Source of the DNA: JACRBE01 sp964429005
GTDB lineage: Bacteria; Chlamydiota; Chlamydiia; Chlamydiales; JACRBE01
DNA: 15,740 nucleotides
Direction: 5' to 3'
Assembly: GCA_964429005.1 (NCBI GenBank)
Contig: CAYSAJ010000034.1
Coordinates: 1 to 15,740, forward strand
In this document: one piece after another, positions 6,426 through 12,832 of the stretch
Numbering within the stretch: the stretch's first letter is position 1
How the letters are laid out: each line of letters starts with the position of its first letter
The notes under the pieces: model-generated
The model's input: only the letters and a program-made list of their open reading frames with translations
The model's database searches: none
Told to the model about the DNA's origin: nothing
Translations under genes and position numbers: made by a program

Positions 6426-7175
6426 ATGAAAAAAACTCTTCAAAATAAAATAGCCTTGATTACCGGTGGATCTAGAGGGATAGGTGCTGCCATTGCAAAG
6501 CGTCTAGCGCAGGAAGGAGCTGGAGTGGCAATAAGCTATTCCTCCTCGCCTGAAAAAGCTGATGAGCTGGTTAAAGAAATAGAAAACATGGGTCGTAAAG
6601 CTTTTGCTTTCAAAGCAGATCATGCTCACAGTCATGAAATAGAGAGCCTGATCAAAGAAGTCGTAAAAGTCTTTGGCCAGATCGATATTTTAGTCCACAA
6701 CGCAGGGATCTTTGTTGGCAGAAAAATTGATGATCCCGATTGGAATGCAACAGATATGAGCCGCCAAATGATGGTTAATCTTACCAGCATCGTATATGCA
6801 ACAAGAGCTGCGATCCCTCATATTCCAAATGGAGGGAAGATTATTTTGATTGGTTCTATCAATGGTGAAAAATCTGCCTTTCAAGGATGTGCAGATTATA
6901 GCGCCACAAAAGCGGCTATGGTAGGGTATAAAAATGGGTGGGCACGAGATCTAGGCCCAAAAAACATCACTGTGAATCTTATTCAACCAGGTCCTATTGA
7001 TACAGATATGAACCCAGCTGATAGCGATTTTGCGAAAGAAGTTGTAAAAGATGTCCCTTTAGGCCGCTATGGAAAATCTGACGAGATCGCAGGAGCCGTC
7101 GCTTTTTTGGCAGGTCCTGATGCTTCTTATATTAGCGGCGCAACACTGACAGTTGATGGGGGATATTTAACCTGA
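6426..7175 (+). CDS. Short-chain dehydrogenase/reductase (FabG-like SDR)
   Basis: A 249-residue classical SDR. The nucleotide-binding motif TGGSRGIG starts at Thr13, NAG is at 92-94, and the catalytic residues are Ser144 (in IGSING), Tyr158 and Lys162 (YSATK). The PGPIDTDM and DGGYL elements near the end are typical of the FabG-type clade. Expected role: NAD(P)H-dependent reduction or oxidation of a keto/hydroxy group in the cytosol. ATG 6426 is chosen over ATG 6420 because GAGAG (6415-6419) abuts the latter but is 6 nt from the former. The stop codon overlaps the ATG of the DHDPS-family gene (TGATG), a strong sign of coupling. That pairing suggests a sugar-acid or keto-acid pathway more than fatty acid synthesis. 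Class certain, substrate unknown. Confidence 0.88.
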   Translation: MKKTLQNKIALITGGSRGIGAAIAKRLAQEGAGVAISYSSSPEKADELVKEIENMGRKAFAFKADHAHSHEIESLIKEVVKVFGQIDILVHNAGIFVGRKIDDPDWNATDMSRQMMVNLTSIVYATRAAIPHIPNGGKIILIGSINGEKSAFQGCADYSATKAAMVGYKNGWARDLGPKNITVNLIQPGPIDTDMNPADSDFAKEVVKDVPLGRYGKSDEIAGAVAFLAGPDASYISGATLTVDGGYLT

Positions 7176-8083
7176 TGACGAATCCGTTTTTAGAAGATGG
7201 GATCTATGCCGCTACATTAACGCCTCTTCATGATGATTTAAGTTGCAACGCTGAGCTTCTTGTTCATCACTGCCAAGATTTGATTCAAAGAAGATGCAAA
7301 GGTGTTGTGCTATTTGGCACAACAAGTGAAGGATCTTCTTTCTCTTTAGATGAGAAAAAAGATGTGATCAATAAATGTTTTGAGTTAGGGCTTAATTTTC
7401 AACAAGTGATCATCGGAAATGCTAGCTCTTCAATACAAGATACAGTTGATTTATGTCGGCTAGGGATCGAGAAGGAATGCTTGGCTTTTCTCATCTCCCC
7501 TCCTTGTTTTTATACAAATGTAAGGGAAGAAGGCGTGATCGCTTACTACCGTGAAATCATCAATAGAGTGAACAATCCTCGTCTGCAAATTTTGCTCTAT
7601 CATATCCCACAATATACAGGTGTGGCTTTGACTCTGCCTATCGTTCAGAAACTTCGAGAAGAGTTTTCAGATACAATCATTGGCATTAAAGAAAGTGAAG
7701 GAAATTTTGAGTTCACGAAAGAACTTCTTAAAAACTGTCTCGGTTTCAAAATCTTTGTAGGGAATGAAAAACATATTGCTGATGCTGTAAATCTCGGCGC
7801 TGCAGGTTCGATATGTGGTATTTGTAATCTCTACCCTGAATTTATTTCGTCTTTATACGAAAGAGGGAAAAATCAATATGCATCTCCTTCCCTTCTAGAA
7901 GAACTGTATGCAGTAATCAAAGCTTTTCCGTTTATTGCAGTTGCAAAAGCCCTAATGGAAGAAAAGCAACGAAGAGGATGGAACAGAGTGCGGCCTCCAC
8001 TCGTAACCCTCACGACGGATGAAATAAAGTCGTTGATACTTAAAATAAAGCCTGTGGAAGAGAGTCTTGAGTCCCATATTTAA
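7175..8083 (+). CDS. DHDPS / N-acetylneuraminate lyase family aldolase, probably not a true DapA
   Basis: A 302-residue (beta/alpha)8 pyruvate-dependent class I aldolase of the DapA/NanA family, with typical length. The pyruvate-binding GTTSEG motif is at 48-53, the catalytic Tyr142 lies in YHIPQYTG and the Schiff-base Lys172 in GIKES. In genuine dihydrodipicolinate synthases the Tyr motif reads YNVPxRTG, and its Arg holds the aspartate-semialdehyde carboxylate. Here that position is Tyr147 and Asn is His143. The enzyme therefore likely condenses or cleaves pyruvate with a different aldehyde, as in keto-deoxy sugar-acid aldolases. It is translationally coupled to the SDR and ends 33 bp before tRNA-Leu(CAG). 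Family certain; the non-DapA specificity is inferred from residues. Confidence 0.87.
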   Translation: MTNPFLEDGIYAATLTPLHDDLSCNAELLVHHCQDLIQRRCKGVVLFGTTSEGSSFSLDEKKDVINKCFELGLNFQQVIIGNASSSIQDTVDLCRLGIEKECLAFLISPPCFYTNVREEGVIAYYREIINRVNNPRLQILLYHIPQYTGVALTLPIVQKLREEFSDTIIGIKESEGNFEFTKELLKNCLGFKIFVGNEKHIADAVNLGAAGSICGICNLYPEFISSLYERGKNQYASPSLLEELYAVIKAFPFIAVAKALMEEKQRRGWNRVRPPLVTLTTDEIKSLILKIKPVEESLESHI

Positions 8084-8116
8084 GAAAATGCTTTTTTGAG
8101 GTAAGATCTTTTTTTT

Positions 8117-8201
8117 GCCGGGGTGGCGGAATTGGTAGACGCGGCAGCCTCAGGAGCTGTTCTGAGTTTTTCAGATGCTGGTTCGAGCCCAGTCTTCGGC
8201 A
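8117..8201 (+). tRNA. tRNA-Leu(CAG)
   Basis: An 85-nt class II tRNA. Acceptor GCCGGGG (8117-8123) pairs with CTTCGGC (8194-8200) with two G-U wobbles; the discriminator is A8201. Anticodon stem GCAGC/GCTGT encloses loop CTCAGGA, giving anticodon CAG, which reads CUG. The D-arm GGCGGAATTGGTAGACGC, the long variable arm (TCTGAGTTTTTCAGA) and the T-loop GGTTCGAGCCC are all leucine-like. CCA is not encoded. A TAAGAT at 8102-8107 could be its -10 box. The convergent M48 gene stops only 1 bp beyond, leaving no room for a dedicated terminator. Confidence 0.95.
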
Positions 8202-8202
8202 A

Positions 8203-8946
8203 CTACTTAAAGGGAACTAGAGAGGAGAGCAAACTTTGTATCCTTGCGATCCTTTTCTCGTCAGAAGGGTGGCTACAAAAAATCTCAGGTATTGGTCTTT
8301 CTTCTCCGAGGCCAGCAACTACTGCATTAGCCAGTCTTGTATACTCTACCTGTTGTCTGCCAAAACCTAACTTTATAGCGTAACTATCCGCTTCGTATTC
8401 ACGACATCTACTTTCTGCCAAACGTAAGAGCTCGTAAGTCAGCGGAGTGATCCTTCTTCTTACAAGGAGTTTATCAAGACGAGATACTAATCGTTCATTC
8501 GTAGTGATATCATCATTTACTAAATGGCCCAGTTCATGAGCAAAAGCACCTATTAAAGCAGAGAATGGGAACTTTAGTATGTGTTGACTTACAAGAATAG
8601 TGACTTTACGAGAAATGATTTTCATAGGCTTTGCCATAGTGAGGAAAGGAATCACCATTTTTTCTGTCGTAGCTATTTGAACAGCTACATATGGCAATTC
8701 TCTCGTGACGATTTTTATATCAATCGGATAGGAAATTCCAGCTAACCCCTTAAGACTTTCAAGAATTATCTGAGCGGCATCTAACCATACAATTTTTTTG
8801 CTAAGTAGTCTTTCAGCCTCGGGGGATAATATAATACTGCGACCCTTTCCAACGGCCTCTACACATGCCCCTGCGTACTCAAAAATTTCATCTAAAAGAG
8901 CTGCTGTTGAAGGTGCCCCTGAGGTAGAAGAGCTTAATGCTGCCAT
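8203..8946 (-). CDS. Soluble M48 family zinc metallopeptidase
   Basis: A 247-residue M48 (Ste24/HtpX/Oma1-type) peptidase domain. The zinc site HELGH is at 137-141, with ligands His137 and His141 and catalytic Glu138. The third ligand Glu183 lies in CREYEADSYA. The C-terminal SHPSDEKRIARI (226-236) is the family's usual HPs..RI element. There is no signal peptide and no membrane helix pair as in HtpX. Instead the first 18 residues are Ser/Thr/Ala-rich (MAALSSSTSGAPSTAA), a composition like type III secretion leaders. It may therefore be a cytosolic protease or a secreted effector; the sequence cannot decide. It has its own promoter-like elements and ends 1 bp from tRNA-Leu(CAG). Enzyme class is firm. 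Confidence 0.87.
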   Translation of the reverse strand: MAALSSSTSGAPSTAALLDEIFEYAGACVEAVGKGRSIILSPEAERLLSKKIVWLDAAQIILESLKGLAGISYPIDIKIVTRELPYVAVQIATTEKMVIPFLTMAKPMKIISRKVTILVSQHILKFPFSALIGAFAHELGHLVNDDITTNERLVSRLDKLLVRRRITPLTYELLRLAESRCREYEADSYAIKLGFGRQQVEYTRLANAVVAGLGEERPIPEIFCSHPSDEKRIARIQSLLSSLVPFK

Positions 8947-8967
8947 AATTTGTTCTTTTTTATGAAA

Positions 8968-8996
8968 ATTATAAATAAATACTAATTAGGAAACAA
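8968..8996 (-). promoter_or_regulatory. Predicted promoter of the M48 peptidase gene
   Basis: On the minus strand, TTGTTT (8991-8996) and a perfect TATAAT (8968-8973) are separated by 17 bp, giving an initiation point about 15 nt before the ATG. The -35 box lies inside the last codons of the upstream glycosyltransferase gene, so M48 can be transcribed on its own. Confidence 0.5.
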
Positions 8997-9761
8997 TTCT
9001 TGAGGATTGAAAAAAGAAGTATAGGGTTGTGATACGATTTTTTTGATCAGCTCTATTTTCCCCTCATACCCCTGAAAGTGGAGGATATTGATAGGTTCCT
9101 CTGCATATTTAAAATGCATGTTATCAGCTTTAGAAAGCTCTATAACAGCGCCCGGATCCTCAGATAAAAGGCTAGAAATCACATCTTGATCTCCCATAAA
9201 AAGAGCATTCTCATGGATGGTTTTTTCAGCCCATTTTAGGATTAAAGGAGAATGGAAAGGAAAACCGAGGACTCCTGAGTTGTAAATGACATTTTTGCCA
9301 CTAAGGCCATCGAATTGATCTCTTGCCATTCCAATTTTTTGCGAAGATTCTACCAAAGAAAAAATGTGGTTTAATGAAGATCGAACTTCACAGTCTAAAT
9401 CAATCCAAAGTGTTGTTTCAAAAGGAGAGTGCAATAATCCAACAGGTTTTTTAAACCACTCTGATCTTGCAGAAAGAGGATCTCCCGCGATCAACTTTTT
9501 CCAATCATTGATTAAATCAGGATTGATCTCACCTTCTTTTTTTACGAAGTCGCTTTCAATAAATGGAGAAAGAAGACCACGTTCACTGCACCATTTTTTT
9601 CCTTTATCAGAGAGTCCAAAATCGAGAAATAAAACAGGGTAAGAATTATACTGCTGATAATTCCACCACCACCATGGAAGCATGAATTCTAAATTCGCAG
9701 ATATCCCTGTAATCACACCATATTGAAACTGAGGTGTATCATGAACAAAATGTGGGGCCAT
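8982..9761 (-). CDS. Putative GT8-like glycosyltransferase
   Basis: A 259-residue protein with GT-A fold hallmarks. TLWIDLDCEV carries a D121-x-D123 metal/nucleotide-sugar motif. YNSGVLGF (Asn161-Ser-Gly) resembles the NSGV/F element of GT8 enzymes such as glycogenin, GDQDV (191-193) matches the family's DQD, and ILHFQG (His228) resembles the late metal-binding HF/W-G motif. The N-terminal Trp run WWWW at 30-33 and the LDFGLSDKG segment fit a sugar-nucleotide binding sheet. No signal peptide is seen. The ATG has no clear Shine-Dalgarno; a small inverted repeat (TCACAT / ATGTGA, 9768-9787) sits just upstream. Same strand as M48 but probably only loosely linked. Transferase class likely, donor and acceptor unknown. 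Confidence 0.72.
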   Translation of the reverse strand: MAPHFVHDTPQFQYGVITGISANLEFMLPWWWWNYQQYNSYPVLFLDFGLSDKGKKWCSERGLLSPFIESDFVKKEGEINPDLINDWKKLIAGDPLSARSEWFKKPVGLLHSPFETTLWIDLDCEVRSSLNHIFSLVESSQKIGMARDQFDGLSGKNVIYNSGVLGFPFHSPLILKWAEKTIHENALFMGDQDVISSLLSEDPGAVIELSKADNMHFKYAEEPINILHFQGYEGKIELIKKIVSQPYTSFFNPQELFPN

Positions 9762-9836
9762 AGAAAGTCACATGAATAAAAATGTGATGGTAGAAACTGC
9801 TATCAATAGAAGCAAGATAAAATCCCTTTTTATGAA

Positions 9837-9865
9837 GTTACAGCAAACCAGACAGCAATTATACT
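9837..9865 (+). promoter_or_regulatory. Predicted promoter of the ArsC/Spx-family gene
   Basis: GTTACA (9837-9842, 4/6 match to TTGACA) and TATACT (9860-9865, 5/6 match to TATAAT) are separated by exactly 17 bp. Predicted initiation is about 20 nt before the ATG at 9891, consistent with a short leader. Confidence 0.42.
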
Positions 9866-9890
9866 TATATGCTTTCACAATGAGAACACA

Positions 9891-10256
9891 ATGATTTTGT
9901 ACATCTATAGCAAGTGCTCTACCTGCCAAAAAGCCCTAGATTGGATCAAAGATAGGAGCGTAGCAGTTGAAGTTAAAGAGATCACATTAACACCCCCCAC
10001 TAAAGAAGAGTTGGAGAATATGCTCACTTTTATGGAGGGCAATCTTAAAAAACTGTTCAATACTTCAGGGTTGCTTTACAAGGAATTGAAACTTTCTGAG
10101 CGCTTACCTGCCATGAGTCAAGACGAAGCAATCTCCCTACTGTCTCAGAATGGGATGCTTGTTAAACGTCCTTTTCTCATTGGAAAAAAGGGTGGAGCTC
10201 TCGGATTTAAAGAAGAAAATTGGGATCAATTCATTCAATCATCCAGATTGAGCTAA
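9891..10256 (+). CDS. ArsC/Spx/YffB family thioredoxin-fold protein
   Basis: A 121-residue protein of normal family length. It begins with a thioredoxin-like strand and a CSTC redox motif (Cys9, Cys12), followed by KALDWI as in Spx/ArsC/YffB proteins. The middle contains FNTSG and the C-terminal part GMLVKRPFLIG with Arg93-Pro94, the conserved anion-site arginine region. It may act as a glutathione- or thioredoxin-dependent reductase or as a redox regulator like Spx. True ArsC is less likely without an ars operon. A GAGAA lies just before the ATG; the Shine-Dalgarno is weak. The S46 peptidase gene starts 40 bp downstream on the same strand and seems to have its own promoter. Family sure, role uncertain. 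Confidence 0.85.
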   Translation: MILYIYSKCSTCQKALDWIKDRSVAVEVKEITLTPPTKEELENMLTFMEGNLKKLFNTSGLLYKELKLSERLPAMSQDEAISLLSQNGMLVKRPFLIGKKGGALGFKEENWDQFIQSSRLS

Positions 10257-10276
10257 AGATTCGTTCGTTGTATTCT
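10248..10276 (+). promoter_or_regulatory. Possible promoter of the S46 peptidase gene
   Basis: TTGAGC (10248-10253) and TATTCT (10271-10276), each a 4/6 match to consensus, are spaced 17 bp apart. The -35 box overlaps the last codons of the ArsC/Spx-family gene. Initiation would fall about 14 nt before the ATG at 10297, close to the Shine-Dalgarno, so the match may be fortuitous. Confidence 0.3.
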
Positions 10277-10296
10277 CATTATTTTTGGAGAATACT

Positions 10297-12348
10297 ATGA
10301 AATTACGATCGATTCTAACCCTTTGTTCATTTTTATCTTTGACGCTTTGTGCTGATGAAGGGATGTGGACCTTTGATAAGTTGCCTAAAGATTCGATCTA
10401 TCAAAATTATGGTGTTCGTCTTACTGAGTCATGGATCCGTCACGTGAGACTCTCTTCCTTGAGAGTAAGCCTTGGAGGATCTGCTTCTTTTGTTTCCTCG
10501 CAAGGTCTTGTCATGACTAATCATCATGTGGGCGCTAAAGCGATCTACAACTTATCTTCAGATCAAAAAAACTATATGAAGGATGGGTTTTATGCTGCTT
10601 CATTTGATGAAGAACTCTCTTGCCCCAACATGCACGTTGATCAACTTATTGAAATTCGTGATGTGACAGAGGAAGTGAATCAAGTATTATCTCCTTCCAT
10701 GACTTTCCCAGAGAAAGAAGAAGCAAGAAAAAAGGTCTTAGCTAAGCTTAAGGAGCAGTTAACCAAGGAAAGTGGACTCAAAGTGGAGGATGTAGTCCTC
10801 TTCCAGGGAGCTAAATATCATCTATATCTCTACAAAAGATTCACTGACATTCGTCTAGTCATGGCTCCAGAAAAAGCGATCGCCTTTTTTGGAGGGGATA
10901 TTGAGAATTTTGAATATCCACGCTACGATCTCGATGTCTGCTTTTTCCGTGTCTATGAAAATGGGAAACCTCTTTCTACGAAAGATTTCCTGTCTTGGAG
11001 CCCAGTTGGACCGATCATCGGGGAACCTCTCTTCGTTGTAGGGAATCCGGGAAGCACAAAAAGGCTATATACTGCATCACATTATCGTTTTCTGCGAGAT
11101 ACTTCCTTGCCGTTACTTCTTGATTTTCTTCAGAAAAAAATCACCCTTTTAGAAGAGTTTTCAAAAGGGAATGATGAAAAAGAGAGACAAGCTCTGCAGT
11201 ATTTATTTTCTCTGAGAAACTCTCAAAAAGCCCTATCTCAGCAGCAACAAGCTCTTGAATCTCTTCCTATTATCGATGATAAAGCAGCCAAAGAAGAAGA
11301 TCTTATGAAGGCACTTTCTCTTAAAGAAAAAGAGCCTTGGAATGATCTTGATCAAGCTTTGCAACAACTTAAAACGTACTACTCTTCTTATTTTTATCTC
11401 GAGCGTTACGGATTCATATTTTGCAAAGAGTATGTCTACGCAAGAAATCTTGTTCGATATGCACAGGAGATCCAAAAACCGAATAATGAACGCTTAAAAG
11501 AGTATCAAACGAGTGAAATTCCTTCGTTTGAAAGACAACTATTCTCCAAAGAACCTCTTTATACCGATTTAGAAGCACTGATGCTAGCAGAAGCTCTTCA
11601 AGATCTCTCTTCTGAGCTCGGTCAAAATAACCCGGTAGTTATTTCGATATTGGATGGAATAACTCCTGAGCAAAAAGCGCAGGAAATCATCAAAACTACC
11701 CAAATGGGCTCTCTAGATTTTCGAAAAGAGCTTTTTGAAAATCCTTCTCTTATTGAGAAAAGTCATGATCCTATGATCCTTCTTGTCAAAAAAATCGATC
11801 CACTTTCAAGACAAATGAGGGGACAATATGAAGATGAGTTTGATAGCGTACAAAAATCTTCTTATGCTTCTATTATAGGGCTCTACTTTAATCGTTATGG
11901 GGACACTTTATATCCCGATGCAACATTCACACCTCGCCTTTCAATCGGGGTCATGAAAGGGTATTTCGATGAAGGTGTTTTTGTTGATCCTATGACTTAC
12001 TATAGCGGCCTATTCTTCGAGAATAAGAAGCATGAAAATAAACCACCCTATGATCTTCCTGAAAGATGGCTTACATTAGCCCCGACTCTTAATCAATCTA
12101 CCCCATTAAATTTTGTATCTACGAATGATATCATAGGTGGAAATTCAGGAAGCCCTGTCATTAATCAAAAAGGGGAAGTAGTTGGACTTATTTTTGATGG
12201 CAATAAGAATTCTCAAGTGTGGGATTTAGAGTATAGTGATATAAAAGCTCGAGCTGTGAGTGTCCACACTACAGGGATTATGTATGCACTAGAAAAGGTT
12301 TATGAAGCAACTCGTCTGGTTGAAGAAATCCGATCTTCTACAAAGTAG
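10297..12348 (+). CDS. S46 family serine dipeptidyl-peptidase (DPP7-like), exported
   Basis: A 683-residue S46 peptidase; DPP7/DPP11 are about 710-720. The signal peptide is MKLRSILTLCSFLSLTLCA with likely cleavage near residue 19; LTLC is not a lipobox. The chymotrypsin-like catalytic set is visible: TNHHVG (probably His77), YPRYDLDVCF (probably Asp213) and GGNSGSP with Ser617. A large helical insertion with many Gln/Leu residues follows the first barrel, as in the family. Eighteen residues after Ser617 comes Gly (IFDGN). This is the position where DPP11 has an Arg selecting acidic P1 residues, so DPP7-type hydrophobic specificity is inferred. ATG 10297 is preferred over TTG 10285 because GGAG (10287-10290) is 6 nt before it. 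It would release dipeptides from peptides in the periplasm. The stop lies 1 bp from the convergent gene. Confidence 0.9.
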   Translation: MKLRSILTLCSFLSLTLCADEGMWTFDKLPKDSIYQNYGVRLTESWIRHVRLSSLRVSLGGSASFVSSQGLVMTNHHVGAKAIYNLSSDQKNYMKDGFYAASFDEELSCPNMHVDQLIEIRDVTEEVNQVLSPSMTFPEKEEARKKVLAKLKEQLTKESGLKVEDVVLFQGAKYHLYLYKRFTDIRLVMAPEKAIAFFGGDIENFEYPRYDLDVCFFRVYENGKPLSTKDFLSWSPVGPIIGEPLFVVGNPGSTKRLYTASHYRFLRDTSLPLLLDFLQKKITLLEEFSKGNDEKERQALQYLFSLRNSQKALSQQQQALESLPIIDDKAAKEEDLMKALSLKEKEPWNDLDQALQQLKTYYSSYFYLERYGFIFCKEYVYARNLVRYAQEIQKPNNERLKEYQTSEIPSFERQLFSKEPLYTDLEALMLAEALQDLSSELGQNNPVVISILDGITPEQKAQEIIKTTQMGSLDFRKELFENPSLIEKSHDPMILLVKKIDPLSRQMRGQYEDEFDSVQKSSYASIIGLYFNRYGDTLYPDATFTPRLSIGVMKGYFDEGVFVDPMTYYSGLFFENKKHENKPPYDLPERWLTLAPTLNQSTPLNFVSTNDIIGGNSGSPVINQKGEVVGLIFDGNKNSQVWDLEYSDIKARAVSVHTTGIMYALEKVYEATRLVEEIRSSTK

Positions 12349-12349
12349 A

Positions 12350-12808
12350 CTATAAAAAACGTGTTTGTAGACCCAATCCACGACGAATCACCTCGGCAGT
12401 GAGCTGAACAGTAAAAAGAGCTATCCCTCCTATAAGAGCTACGGTTGCTGTTGGTGTGAATGTGATGATGTTATAGGCGAGCATGTTCACTCCAAAATAG
12501 ATCGTGGAGAGAGAAAGGGCAACGGCTTTGATAGCGTGCAAACAAAGCCTTGTTGCACATATAGCAACAGCCTCTGCTGATTTAGAAAAAGTTGCATCTC
12601 TGGTGCAATGAATAATCGTCCTTGCTGCTAACCTTTGATCCAGAGCATCAAAAAAGGTTCCTATGGCGTTGTAAATTTTTCCAGTCCCCGGCCTAAATAA
12701 TCCTATGATGGCAAGAGCTAGAAAGGGGGAGCGTATTAACGTATATCCAAGTAAGTAGCCAATCAGGGCAAGATCTTTACATGGGAAGCAACAAAGATCT
12801 AGCAGCGA
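12350..12808 (-). CDS. Hydrophobic C-terminal fragment, 5' end lost at the assembly gap
   Basis: The minus-strand frame is open for 153 codons from 12808 to the TAG at 12350-12352. It contains no ATG, GTG or TTG until a TTG at 12539-12541, well inside the frame. The upstream 85 codons translate to plausible membrane-protein sequence (LCCFPCKDLALIGYLLGY, then SPFLALAIIGLFRPG). Three hydrophobic segments are visible, so the unit is the tail of a membrane-associated protein and does not start at the TTG. A TGA at 12809-12811 and the N run at 12823-12832 separate it from the F-box-like gene. Because gap edges are error-prone and the N count is a placeholder, the simplest reading is that it is the C-terminus of that gene. 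It could also be a separate gene that begins in the gap, or a frameshifted pseudogene. Confidence 0.6.
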   Translation of the reverse strand, partial: SLLDLCCFPCKDLALIGYLLGYTLIRSPFLALAIIGLFRPGTGKIYNAIGTFFDALDQRLAARTIIHCTRDATFSKSAEAVAICATRLCLHAIKAVALSLSTIYFGVNMLAYNIITFTPTATVALIGGIALFTVQLTAEVIRRGLGLQTRFL

Positions 12809-12822
12809 TCACATGCTTGATA

Positions 12823-12832
12823 NNNNNNNNNN
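12823..12832. other. Assembly gap (10 N)
   Basis: Ten ambiguous bases lie inside the F-box-like gene region. A round placeholder of 10 suggests unknown true length, so reading frames on the two sides cannot be joined by counting. Confidence 0.99.

Noticed and set aside
5773..8201. Mobile element bounded by tRNA attachment sites
   Set aside because: No integrase, transposase or excisionase is present. The shared ~11 bp is simply the conserved acceptor end of two leucine tRNAs, so I kept it only as a low-interest observation.
8123..8383. Plus-strand open frame starting MAELVDAAASGAV
   Set aside because: It begins inside tRNA-Leu(CAG) and then runs antisense through the M48 gene. The tRNA structure and the M48 motifs explain the sequence, and this translation is a known artefact of leucine tRNA genes.
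12350..12541. Stand-alone 63-residue gene starting at TTG 12541
   Set aside because: The same frame is open for another 89 codons upstream with membrane-protein-like sequence, so TTG is unlikely to be the true start.
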